From Polaribacter pacificus (GTDB lineage Bacteria > Bacteroidota > Bacteroidia > Flavobacteriales > Flavobacteriaceae): a DNA stretch of 64,000 bases. Below, piece by piece: positions 27,979 to 35,851 of this stretch. Numbering within the stretch: the first letter of the stretch is position 1; every line of letters starts with the position of its first letter. The stretch covers positions 1,860,001 to 1,924,000 of the forward strand of contig NZ_CP150664.1 in NCBI RefSeq assembly GCF_038024035.1, in the 5' to 3' direction. A program made the translations under genes and the position numbers. The notes beneath the pieces were generated by a model, which saw only the letters and a list, made by a program, of their open reading frames with translations, was not told where the DNA came from and searched no databases.

Positions 27979-28272
27979 ATGTTTTTAGAAATCGTATCAC
28001 CAGAAGCTATTTTATTTTCATCAGAAATTGATTCAATTTCAGTTCCTGGTGTCAATGGAGATTTTCAAATGTTGAACAATCACGCGCCAATCGTTTCTAT
28101 TTTAAGAACTGGAACTGTTGAAATTCACACGCATACTCAAGAACATTTAGAGTTAAATGATTTGAGTGGGCTTCTTGTGCCAAAAGCAGATGATGATAAA
28201 ATTTTAACATTGAAAATTAATTCGGGAACTATAGAAATGAAAGACAATAAAGTCATTTTATTAGCCGATTAA
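27979..28272 (+). CDS. atpC: F1Fo ATP synthase subunit epsilon (short form)
   Basis: A 97-residue epsilon subunit of the F1 central stalk. The N-terminal beta-sandwich is intact (LEIVSPEAILFSSEIDSISVPGVNGDFQMLNNHAPIVS). The C-terminal helical hairpin that inhibits ATP hydrolysis in other bacteria is missing; the protein stops after the last sandwich strand (VILLAD). A short epsilon is common in Bacteroidota, so I read this as a family trait and not a truncation. A terminator follows immediately. Confidence 0.93.
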   Translation: MFLEIVSPEAILFSSEIDSISVPGVNGDFQMLNNHAPIVSILRTGTVEIHTHTQEHLELNDLSGLLVPKADDDKILTLKINSGTIEMKDNKVILLAD

Positions 28273-28294
28273 TTGAGTTTCTTATAAAATATTT

Positions 28295-28324
28295 AAATCC
28301 CCGTTAATAACGGGGATTTTTTTT
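28295..28324 (+). terminator. Terminator after atpC
   Basis: AAATCCCCGTT (28295-28305), loop AAT, AACGGGGATTT (28309-28319) and a following T run form a strong GC-centred hairpin. Confidence 0.92.
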
Positions 28325-28423
28325 GTTAAAATAGTACTAAAAGTCTTCCCTAAAATTTGCTATGTAATTTCTTTTGATGAACTTTATAGTTTTATACCTA
28401 ATAAAAACTAACAACTAAATCAA

Positions 28424-30913
28424 ATGAAAAAACTTATCCTGCTATTTGTATTTGTCTTTGCTACAAGTATACTTACTGCACAACGGACACCAGAACCAAA
28501 CTACAGAGCTGCGGCTAAATATTCGCCAAAGAATCTTGCAAAGTTGGTACACTCTACAACAGTCTCTCCTAACTGGTTAAAAAAAGGAAATCGATTTTGG
28601 TATCAATATAAAACCTCTGATGGGGCTAATTATTATTTGGTTGATGCTGATAAAAAAACCAGAACTCCACTTTTTGACAATGTTAAAATGGCCAAATGGT
28701 TAACAGAAATCACTAAAGATCCTTATGATGCTCAACATTTACCTCGTTTAAGTTTTAAATTTAATGAGAGTGAAACTGCTATCCGTTTTAGAGTAACGGC
28801 TACTGAAGAAGTACCTGCAAAAGAAGACGATGCTAAAAAAGGTAAAAAGGATGCGAAAGCCAAAAGCAAAAAACCAAAGATGGAAAAAAAGATATACCAT
28901 CTTGAGTATAGGCTTGGAGGCAATAGCTTGACCATTATTGACAATGAAAAAGAAGATCGCAAAAGAAAGAGCTGGGCAAACATTGCTCCAGATAGCTCTA
29001 TTGTTTTGTTTTCTAAAAATTACAATCTTTTTTGGATGGATAAGGCTAATTTCTTAAAAGCTTTAGAAGATGAAAAAGATTCTACCATCGTAGAACACCA
29101 ATGGACTAAAGATGGCGTAGAAGATTATAGCTATGGCGGAGGAAGCCGTGGTGAAAACAATGAAACGAAGATTAAAAACCAAGATAAGCGTAAAGGTGTT
29201 TGGGGAACTTGGTCTCACGATTCTAAAAAGTTTGTTTTTCAAAAAACTGACTCGAGAGCCCTTAAAGACTTATGGGTTATTAACTCTGTAAGTAGCAAAA
29301 GACCAGTTTTAGAAACGTATAAATACCACATGCCAGGAGAAGCAGAATTTAGCAAGACAGAATTGTTAATTTTTGATATTCCTACAAAATCGGTTACCAA
29401 TATTGCATTGGATACCACCAAACAACAAAGTGTATCAGTTTTTAGAGCACCAATAAAGTTGTCAGATAGATCTAATGATTTTAACCCATCATTATTGTTG
29501 TCTAAAAAAGGCAAAGTCTACTATAGTGTTATCAGTAGAGATCGTAAAAAATATGATATTTGTGTAGCAGATTTAAATACAGGAAAATCTAAAGTGCTAA
29601 TAGAAGAGCGTTTTAACACCTATATTGAGTCTAGACCTCTAATCTTATTTAATGATGAAACAGAAATGTTGCATTGGGCAGAACGTGATGGATGGGCACA
29701 TTTTTACTTGTATGACAGCAATGGGAAATTAAAAAATCAGGTAACTGATGGTGATTATCACGTTGCTAATTTTGCAGGATTGGATGAAAAATCAAGAACC
29801 TTGTATTTTACTGCAAATGGAGCTGATAAAAGTCAAGATCCTTACTATGAGCACATGTATAAAATCAACTTAAATGGATCTGGCATGAAAAGCCTAAATC
29901 CAGGGAATTTTACAACTAGAACTAGTATGTCAGATTCTAACAAGTTTTTTGTAAGTAATTATTCTAGAGTAAATACCGTACCAAAATCTGAGTTGCGTAC
30001 TTCTGATGGAAGATTGGTAATGGACTTAGAAGAAGCAGATCTAACACAATTGTTCGCAACAGGCTATAAGTTCCCAGAGCCGTTTAAAGTAAAAGCAGCT
30101 GATGGAATTACAGATTTGTATGGAGTAATGTACAAGCCTTTTAATTTTAACCCAAACTTATCATATCCTTTATTAGAATATGTATATCCAGGTCCACAAA
30201 CAGAGTCTGTAAACAAATCTTTTTCTTACAGCATGGATCGTTTGGATAGAATGGCTCAAGTAGGTTTTATTGTAATTACCCTTGGTAATAGAGGAGGTCA
30301 CCCAGATCGTTCTAAATGGTATCATAATTATGGATATGGAAACCTAAGAGATTATGGGTTGGATGATAAAAAATACGTTGCTGAGCAGTTGGCAAACAAA
30401 CACAGGTTTATTGACATTTCTAAAGTAGGTATCTATGGACACTCTGGTGGAGGTTTTATGTCTACTGCTGCAATGTTGGTTTATCCAGATTTCTTTAAAG
30501 CTGCAGTTTCATCTGCAGGGAACCATGACAATACTGTTTACAACAGCTGGTGGAGTGAAACGCATCACGGAGTTAAAGAAGAAATCGATGAAAAAGGAAA
30601 ATCAAGTTATGTGTATAAGATTGATGTAAATCAAACTTTGGCAGAAAACTTAAAAGGACACCTAATGTTAATCCATGGTGATGTAGATAATAATGTACAT
30701 CCAGCCGGAACCATTAGAATGGCAAATGCATTGATCAAAGCTAACAAGAGGTTTAAGTTTATGATTATGCCAGGACAACGTCATGGCTTTGGAAGCATGA
30801 CAGAGTATTCTTTTTGGTTGCGTGCAGATCACTTTAGCAAGTATTTCTTAGGGAAAGAAGCGACAAGTGTAGACATTACAGAGATGAATAGAGACGTTCC
30901 TCAAAACAGATAA
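28424..30913 (+). CDS. S9-family serine peptidase (prolyl oligopeptidase / DPP IV type)
   Basis: An 829-residue exported peptidase. A signal peptide ends near residue 19 (TSILTAQ). Residues 40-560 form the beta-propeller-like N-terminal part, including a Lys-rich insertion (DDAKKGKKDAKAKSKKPKM, about 127-146). The alpha/beta-hydrolase domain has nucleophile GIYGHSGGGF, acid HGDVDNNVHP and His GQRHGFG. It would cut dipeptides or short peptides in the periplasm. It converges with the M61 peptidase through a shared bidirectional terminator; both may serve peptide nutrition. Confidence 0.9.
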   Translation: MKKLILLFVFVFATSILTAQRTPEPNYRAAAKYSPKNLAKLVHSTTVSPNWLKKGNRFWYQYKTSDGANYYLVDADKKTRTPLFDNVKMAKWLTEITKDPYDAQHLPRLSFKFNESETAIRFRVTATEEVPAKEDDAKKGKKDAKAKSKKPKMEKKIYHLEYRLGGNSLTIIDNEKEDRKRKSWANIAPDSSIVLFSKNYNLFWMDKANFLKALEDEKDSTIVEHQWTKDGVEDYSYGGGSRGENNETKIKNQDKRKGVWGTWSHDSKKFVFQKTDSRALKDLWVINSVSSKRPVLETYKYHMPGEAEFSKTELLIFDIPTKSVTNIALDTTKQQSVSVFRAPIKLSDRSNDFNPSLLLSKKGKVYYSVISRDRKKYDICVADLNTGKSKVLIEERFNTYIESRPLILFNDETEMLHWAERDGWAHFYLYDSNGKLKNQVTDGDYHVANFAGLDEKSRTLYFTANGADKSQDPYYEHMYKINLNGSGMKSLNPGNFTTRTSMSDSNKFFVSNYSRVNTVPKSELRTSDGRLVMDLEEADLTQLFATGYKFPEPFKVKAADGITDLYGVMYKPFNFNPNLSYPLLEYVYPGPQTESVNKSFSYSMDRLDRMAQVGFIVITLGNRGGHPDRSKWYHNYGYGNLRDYGLDDKKYVAEQLANKHRFIDISKVGIYGHSGGGFMSTAAMLVYPDFFKAAVSSAGNHDNTVYNSWWSETHHGVKEEIDEKGKSSYVYKIDVNQTLAENLKGHLMLIHGDVDNNVHPAGTIRMANALIKANKRFKFMIMPGQRHGFGSMTEYSFWLRADHFSKYFLGKEATSVDITEMNRDVPQNR

Positions 30914-30929
30914 GGAACTTATCCAAATA

Positions 30930-30960
30930 AAAAAACGCCGAGCAAAGCTCGGCGTTTTTT
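30930..30960. terminator. Bidirectional terminator between the S9 and M61 peptidase genes
   Basis: AAAAAACGCCGAGC (30930-30943), loop AAA, GCTCGGCGTTTTTT (30947-30960). The perfect stem with A and T flanks can stop transcription from both sides. Confidence 0.93.
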
Positions 30961-30976
30961 GTTTATGACTGAACTG

Positions 30977-32779
30977 TTATTTTTTCTCCAACCAAGCCTT
31001 TCTGTTTTTCAACATGGCTTCAGTTGGTTTTTTACCAGCTGTTTCAAAAGATTGAATGGTATATCTAGGGTCTTTAACAAGCGTTGTTTTTACGGTTTTT
31101 AAGTTGTTATAACGACTGTATTGAATGTTGATTACATCTCCAGCCTTATAGTTGCTTAAAATAGCATTTACCGAATTGTTTCTGCTCACAGCATGATTGT
31201 CAATTGCTACAATTTGATCCCCATTATTTAAACCAGCTTTATAAGCAGGGCTTCCTTTTTGTGCATTTCCACTAACAAGACCATTTGGAGCGCTAACACC
31301 AAAAAAGACATTTTTGCTATCTTGTTTTAACAGCAATCCAACAGATTCAAATAAAGGAGTATAGTTTGGCATTGCACTTTTATAGATATAATTGTTAAAG
31401 AAGTAATCTCCAAACAATTTACCCGCATAACTGTTTAAGGTTTTATTTAGGTCTTCTACGGTATAGGGTTTTTCATTTTTTCCATAGGTTTTCCAAACCT
31501 TTTGCATAAAACCATCCAAGGTTAAATTTCCTTTTTCATTTCGCAAAGACAAATCTAAGGCCAAGCCCAAAACGCTTCCGTAAGAATAATAAGAAATAAA
31601 GGTGTTTTCTCTATTTACAGGGTCAACAGAGGTAGCAGCATCTACAAACGGAGCTTGATAGCTCATCTCTATTGGATTAAAATAAGATCTTCCTGGTGAG
31701 TTCCATACATAATTAAAAGCGCCTCCTAAGCTATTAATATAAGCTTCTGGGCTCATGATGCCTGCACGGCATAAAATTAAATTGGTGTAATAACTGGTAA
31801 AGCCTTCTGCAAACCAAAGTTCACCACTCATATTAGCCTCTTCAAAATCAAATGGCTCTAAAGATTGAGGGCGGATACGTTCTACGTTCCAAGCATGAAA
31901 AAACTCATGAGAAACGGTTCCTATATTTCCTTTCATTCCTCCATTAGCCAAGCTTCGTGAACTACTTACCACTGTAGAGTTTCTGTGTTCCATGCCATCT
32001 CCACTTGCGTTAGGCACATAACAGGCTAAAAAGGTATAGGCTCCATAATCAAAATCAGGTAACGTACCGTAAACGGCTTTTTCTTGTAAAACAACGGCTT
32101 TTACCTGCTCAAAATAGGCATCCAATTCTGCTTCGGTTCCGTTGTGATGCAAGGCTAAATTAATAGTATAGTTTTTATCATTTGCAGCTACCTGAAAAGA
32201 GCGAACCTGATGATTGCTTAACTCTACTGGGCTGTCCATAAAGTATTGCAAATTTGGAGCGTAGTAAGTGTTGTTAAACATCTTCTTTAATTGAGTAGCA
32301 ATTTTCCAATCTGCTCTCGGATTAAAGGTAACTTGTATTGGTGTTGCTGCTAAAGACGGCGCAAACATAAATGTTGCAGGAATGTTTAAGTGCGCATGGG
32401 TCTCATCAATTTGCGCATAGGTTCCATCTGCTCTATTAGCAAAAAGGGTGTAGCTTACCTTTACAGTTCCATCGTGTTTTTCTACATCCCATTGGTATGG
32501 GTTTGGTCTGGTGATTTTCAGAGTTTCTCCTTTGCTGTTTACCGCTTTTACATTGTAAACATTTTTAGCAAATTCATGGATCGCGTAGCGACCAGGAGAG
32601 GTTCTACTCATTCTAAATGAAAACTTACCGGCTTTAATTTTTGTAAAAGAAACGGTAATTTCTGCTTCGTGTTGTGCTGCATTGTTAAAAGAAACATCAT
32701 AGGTGATATAACTTTGGGCAGCGCTCATTTGAACAATACAGAGACTTAAAAATAAAATTTTGATAACTGAAAAACGCAT
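30977..32779 (-). CDS. M61-family metallopeptidase with PDZ domain
   Basis: A 600-residue exported glycyl-aminopeptidase-like enzyme. Signal peptide to about residue 21 (MSAAQ). The N-terminal beta domain is followed by the thermolysin-like catalytic core with zinc motif HEFFH near residue 293 and the downstream Glu in ELWFAEGFTSYY. A PDZ domain lies at about 490-560 (GSPAYKAGLNNGDQIVAIDN). Family members remove N-terminal Gly or Ala, or act as endopeptidases. It is transcribed alone, with a promoter box at 32806-32813. Confidence 0.9.
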   Translation of the reverse strand: MRFSVIKILFLSLCIVQMSAAQSYITYDVSFNNAAQHEAEITVSFTKIKAGKFSFRMSRTSPGRYAIHEFAKNVYNVKAVNSKGETLKITRPNPYQWDVEKHDGTVKVSYTLFANRADGTYAQIDETHAHLNIPATFMFAPSLAATPIQVTFNPRADWKIATQLKKMFNNTYYAPNLQYFMDSPVELSNHQVRSFQVAANDKNYTINLALHHNGTEAELDAYFEQVKAVVLQEKAVYGTLPDFDYGAYTFLACYVPNASGDGMEHRNSTVVSSSRSLANGGMKGNIGTVSHEFFHAWNVERIRPQSLEPFDFEEANMSGELWFAEGFTSYYTNLILCRAGIMSPEAYINSLGGAFNYVWNSPGRSYFNPIEMSYQAPFVDAATSVDPVNRENTFISYYSYGSVLGLALDLSLRNEKGNLTLDGFMQKVWKTYGKNEKPYTVEDLNKTLNSYAGKLFGDYFFNNYIYKSAMPNYTPLFESVGLLLKQDSKNVFFGVSAPNGLVSGNAQKGSPAYKAGLNNGDQIVAIDNHAVSRNNSVNAILSNYKAGDVINIQYSRYNNLKTVKTTLVKDPRYTIQSFETAGKKPTEAMLKNRKAWLEKK

Positions 32780-32805
32780 AATCTATAGTTTTAAATACGA
32801 GAACT

Positions 32806-32813
32806 CAAAACTA
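32806..32813 (-). promoter_or_regulatory. -7 box of the M61 peptidase gene
   Basis: CAAAACTA on plus is TAGTTTTG on minus, 27 bases upstream of the ATG. The surrounding GAACTCAAAACTAC also occurs upstream of the sigma-54 regulator gene at 59070-59083. Confidence 0.5.
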
Positions 32814-32824
32814 CGGAAAATTGA

Positions 32825-33031
32825 TTAATCATTTACATATTCTAAAAGATCTGATGGTTGACAATCGAGAGCTTGGCAGATGGCTTCGAGTGTAGAAAAC
32901 CGAATCGCTTTGGCTTTCCCTGATTTTAAAATGGACAAATTGGCCGTGGTAATGCCTATCTGTTCTGCCAAGTCTTTGCTTTTCATTTTCCGTTTGGCAA
33001 GCATTACATCTAAATTTACAATAATTGCCAT
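32825..33031 (-). CDS. Small XRE/Cro-C1 helix-turn-helix regulator (YozG-like)
   Basis: A 68-residue DNA-binding protein consisting of one HTH: MLAKRKMKSKDLAEQIGITTANLSILKSGKAKAIRFSTLEAICQALDCQPSDLL. This type is usually encoded beside a DUF2975 membrane protein, and here it follows two of them with a 2-base gap. The membrane proteins may control its activity or serve as its targets. The start ATG is at 33031. It is the last gene of a three-gene operon. Confidence 0.85.
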   Translation of the reverse strand: MAIIVNLDVMLAKRKMKSKDLAEQIGITTANLSILKSGKAKAIRFSTLEAICQALDCQPSDLLEYVND

Positions 33032-33033
33032 AG

Positions 33034-33540
33034 TTAAATTGTTAAGTCGTTTTCTTGTTTTAGTTGTCGAGCTTCTATGAGTACTTTACTAATCAGTATA
33101 AAGAACAAACCTATAAATAAAATAAAAAGGTAGAGCATGTCTATTCCGTTCCAAATAGATACAATACTTGTATCAAAAATCCAATTGAAAGCTCTAAGGA
33201 GCAATATTAAAAGACCAATAAAAGTAAACAAATTTCCCGCTTTTTTTAAATGAGTAATACTGGCTAATGAAAATGTTTTGTTTGAAATAAAGAGCCTTGT
33301 CACGGTCTTTAAGTGGTAAAATCCGATCGTGAACAGTATTTGTGAAATGATCACCACTAAAAACAACACTTTAGTAGACCAATTGCTGTTGTAGATAAAT
33401 TGAATTTCTTTAAACGTAAATGGAATTTTATCGCCCATAAACAGCCAGACTGGGTAGGACAATACAAAGATTCCTACACTTAGTATTGAGATATAAAACA
33501 GCAAGTTGATAACCCATTGTATCGTTTTGATAGCTTTCAT
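33034..33540 (-). CDS. DUF2975 membrane protein, copy 1
   Basis: A 168-residue inner-membrane protein with four predicted helices (about 10-32, 55-78, 102-122, 130-155) and no recognisable catalytic motif. Its C-terminus (LKQENDLTI) is identical to that of the upstream copy, and the DNA of the last 27 bases differs at one position between the two, so the genes are tandem duplicates. It sits between copy 2 and the XRE regulator. Function is unknown; in this family it is inferred to work with the adjacent small regulator. Confidence 0.75.
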   Translation of the reverse strand: MKAIKTIQWVINLLFYISILSVGIFVLSYPVWLFMGDKIPFTFKEIQFIYNSNWSTKVLFLVVIISQILFTIGFYHLKTVTRLFISNKTFSLASITHLKKAGNLFTFIGLLILLLRAFNWIFDTSIVSIWNGIDMLYLFILFIGLFFILISKVLIEARQLKQENDLTI

Positions 33541-33555
33541 CGTTTAAATGTTTTA

Positions 33556-34116
33556 TTAAATTGTTAAATCGTTTTCTTGTTTTAAAACTCTTGAGTTTTC
33601 AAAAATTTTGCTAAATAACAAAAAGAACAAGCCGATGATGATGGCGATGATACTTTTTAAATCAATAGCAGCTGCTAGGATATTTGACCATCGAATTAAA
33701 AAATTATATTGACCACCAATCATGTCGTTTGCTATGTTTTGAATATAAATTGCAGAAAAGAATTGAATTGTAATTGTTGAAACTCCAATAAATATAAAAA
33801 GAGACCCTCCTTTTTGTAAGTTTTTCGTCACTCTTTCGCTATAAAAATCTGATTTTAAAAAAGAAGAAACACTTTTCTTTAAAAAGAAAATTGCCAAAAT
33901 TAAGAGGACGTAATTTATAATTGCGATGCTGGGCATTAAATACATTTTCCAAGTAAAAAAACTACTAAACAGCATGGTATAAGCATTGTATGGACTTGGT
34001 AATATTTCTGGAAAAAACAATAGTATTACCCCAAATGCAAACCCTAGGGCAAAAATCGCAATTAAGGTGTAAAATAATAGATTGATAAGAGTTCTTAAAA
34101 TTTGAATTGTTTTCAT
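33556..34116 (-). CDS. DUF2975 membrane protein, copy 2
   Basis: A 186-residue four-helix membrane protein, paralogous to the downstream copy: MKTIQILRTLINLLFYTLIAIF versus MKAIKTIQWVINLLFYISILSV at the N-termini, and the same C-terminal LKQENDLTI. Overall similarity is modest, so the near-identical 3' ends stand out. ATG at 34116 is chosen; a frame to 34140 would start inside the -7 box. It is first in the operon. Function unknown. Confidence 0.75.
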   Translation of the reverse strand: MKTIQILRTLINLLFYTLIAIFALGFAFGVILLFFPEILPSPYNAYTMLFSSFFTWKMYLMPSIAIINYVLLILAIFFLKKSVSSFLKSDFYSERVTKNLQKGGSLFIFIGVSTITIQFFSAIYIQNIANDMIGGQYNFLIRWSNILAAAIDLKSIIAIIIGLFFLLFSKIFENSRVLKQENDLTI

Positions 34117-34137
34117 GTTTGATAAGTTTAGATGCAG

Positions 34138-34165
34138 CAAATATATACAAATTATTGAAAAACAA
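34138..34165 (-). promoter_or_regulatory. Promoter of the DUF2975-DUF2975-XRE operon
   Basis: On the minus strand, TTG (plus CAA at 34163-34165), 17 bases, then TATATTTG (plus CAAATATA at 34138-34145). Confidence 0.55.
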
Positions 34166-34174
34166 TAATAAATT

Positions 34175-34201
34175 ATTAAAAAAGAATGATTTTAATTCTT
34201 T
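34175..34201 (-). terminator. Likely terminator of the MocR-type gene
   Basis: Read on the minus strand, AAAGAAT (34201-34195), a 7-base loop and ATTCTTT (34187-34181) are followed by further T. It lies about 85 bases after the MocR stop. The stem is short and AT-rich. Confidence 0.5.
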
Positions 34202-34285
34202 GTTCGCTGGCGATAACATCAATTCATGAACTAGTTTAAAGTCGTATAATCCTAAAAACAACAGCATGAATATTAACAGAATAGC

Positions 34286-35782
34286 TTAGATAGCTACTTT
34301 AAGATAGGCACTCTTTAACTTTTGAACCACAGTTTCTAGTTCTTCTTCATTTAAATGTCCAAATCCAAAGCGGATGGCACAGGTGTTTTTATCCTGATAA
34401 AGTATCGTTTTTGGTAAGAATAAATGGAGCTTCTCTGCTTGTTCAGCTAGTTGTACTAAGGATATTTTAGCGGTAAACTCTAACCAAATGGCCAAGCCAC
34501 CAGAAGGGATTTCCCAGGTTGCGATTTCTGAAAAATAATGAGTTAAAAGCTTGCTTAAACAATCTCTTCGTTGCTTATACACAACGATATTTTTTTTCAT
34601 AAGGCGATAGATTTCGCCCTCGCTAATTAATTCAGAAAGCATTTGCTCTTGTATCAAATCGCCTTGTGTATCAAGCAATTGTAAATAATTAGTTGCTTCA
34701 GAGATTAAGTTTTCTGGCGCAACTATAAATCCTGTTTGAAAACTCGGAAACAAAGATTGCCCCATCTTCCCTAAATAAATCACCATTCCGCTGGCATTTG
34801 CACTTGCCATAGGCAACATTGCAGAGCCTTCAAACTGAAAATCGTAATCGTAATCATCTTCTATAATGGCAAAGCCATATTCTTTAGCAAGTTCTAGCAA
34901 TGCCAAACGACGTTTTGCACTTAATGTTACTACGGTGGGATAATCTCTCTGGGCAGATACATAGACACATCGAATGCCTTGTTTTACAAAATGTTTTTTA
35001 ATGTATTCAATATCTAAACCCTCTTTATCTACAGGAACTGTTTTAATGTTTGCGCCTACTTGCTGGAAAATCATATTGGCTGCATAATTACTTAAATTCC
35101 CTACCAATACCACATCGTTTTTTTTTATCAATAATTGAGAAACGATGTACAAACTCATTTCTGTACTACGCGTGCTTAACAAATTGCTAGGACTCATATG
35201 AAAACCTCTAGTCGCATTTAAAAAATTACACAACTGCGTTTGATAATGAGAATAGGAAAACTCCTGCGGTCTGTTCCATTTTTTTATCAACGTCTTTTTT
35301 TTCATTACAGCACTGTACCATCGTGTAAACTGATGTACAGGATGCAAACGCAAGTCTGGTTTGCCATCATTAATTGTAAAGCTTGCATTTGTCAACTGAG
35401 CTGTGGATGCTAAGTGAAAGGATTTTTGAAAAGGAAACCCTGTTGTTTTTGCGTATTTGTAAGCCTCATTTATTTTTTGAGAGGGTGCTTTTATTTTTGC
35501 GATCTTTAACTCTGGCTCTAAAACAAAGGTCCCTTTGTTTGGGAGTATTTCTACCCAACCTTGCGATGCCAGCTCTTCATAGATAGCAACAGCTGTATTT
35601 CTATGGATATTTAGTAGCTTGCTTAGAACACGCGTTCCGGGAAGGAGCGTCCCCTTGCTTAGGTACCTTCGTTGGATTGCATTTATAATCTGTTGTGAAA
35701 CTTGGATGTACACAGGCTGAGCGCTAGTTTTATCAAAAACTATTAACTCTTTAAACAAGGCAATTACCGGACTATCTTTCAT
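34286..35782 (-). CDS. MocR-type (GntR-wHTH plus aminotransferase-like) regulator, PLP lysine lost
   Basis: A 498-residue regulator with a GntR winged helix (about 15-85: PVYIQVSQQIINAIQRRYLSKG, HRNTAVAIYEELASQGW) fused to a fold-I aminotransferase-like domain (about 130-498). Family residues such as IIEDDYDYDFQF and RLALLELA are present. The segment that should read SK-T/S-L-P reads GKMGQSLFPSFQTGF, so the PLP-binding Lys is Gln 342 and the nearby Arg is also Gln. It is divergent from a BtuB-like TonB receptor, the likely target, with repeated GGAC half-sites between. The ligand is unknown and may not be PLP in Schiff-base form. Confidence 0.85.
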   Translation of the reverse strand: MKDSPVIALFKELIVFDKTSAQPVYIQVSQQIINAIQRRYLSKGTLLPGTRVLSKLLNIHRNTAVAIYEELASQGWVEILPNKGTFVLEPELKIAKIKAPSQKINEAYKYAKTTGFPFQKSFHLASTAQLTNASFTINDGKPDLRLHPVHQFTRWYSAVMKKKTLIKKWNRPQEFSYSHYQTQLCNFLNATRGFHMSPSNLLSTRSTEMSLYIVSQLLIKKNDVVLVGNLSNYAANMIFQQVGANIKTVPVDKEGLDIEYIKKHFVKQGIRCVYVSAQRDYPTVVTLSAKRRLALLELAKEYGFAIIEDDYDYDFQFEGSAMLPMASANASGMVIYLGKMGQSLFPSFQTGFIVAPENLISEATNYLQLLDTQGDLIQEQMLSELISEGEIYRLMKKNIVVYKQRRDCLSKLLTHYFSEIATWEIPSGGLAIWLEFTAKISLVQLAEQAEKLHLFLPKTILYQDKNTCAIRFGFGHLNEEELETVVQKLKSAYLKVAI

Positions 35783-35811
35783 TTTAAAACTGGACTAGTT
35801 TAATCGTCCGG
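35767..35811. promoter_or_regulatory. Candidate MocR-type operator half-sites
   Basis: CCGGAC (35767-35772) and CTGGAC (35790-35795) are direct repeats 23 bases apart within AC(C/T)GGACTA, and GTCCGG (35806-35811) is an inverted copy. They lie at the start of the MocR gene and in the divergent gap. Two-turn spacing of direct repeats is typical of MocR regulators. Confidence 0.45.
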
Positions 35812-35819
35812 CAAGTTAC

Positions 35820-35827
35820 TACTTTTG
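35820..35827 (+). promoter_or_regulatory. -7 box of the BtuB-like receptor gene
   Basis: TACTTTTG matches TAnnTTTG, 24 bases upstream of the ATG and 8 bases after the last GGAC-type half-site. Confidence 0.5.
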
Positions 35828-35851
35828 TCTTGCTTTTAAATAAAAAACAAC

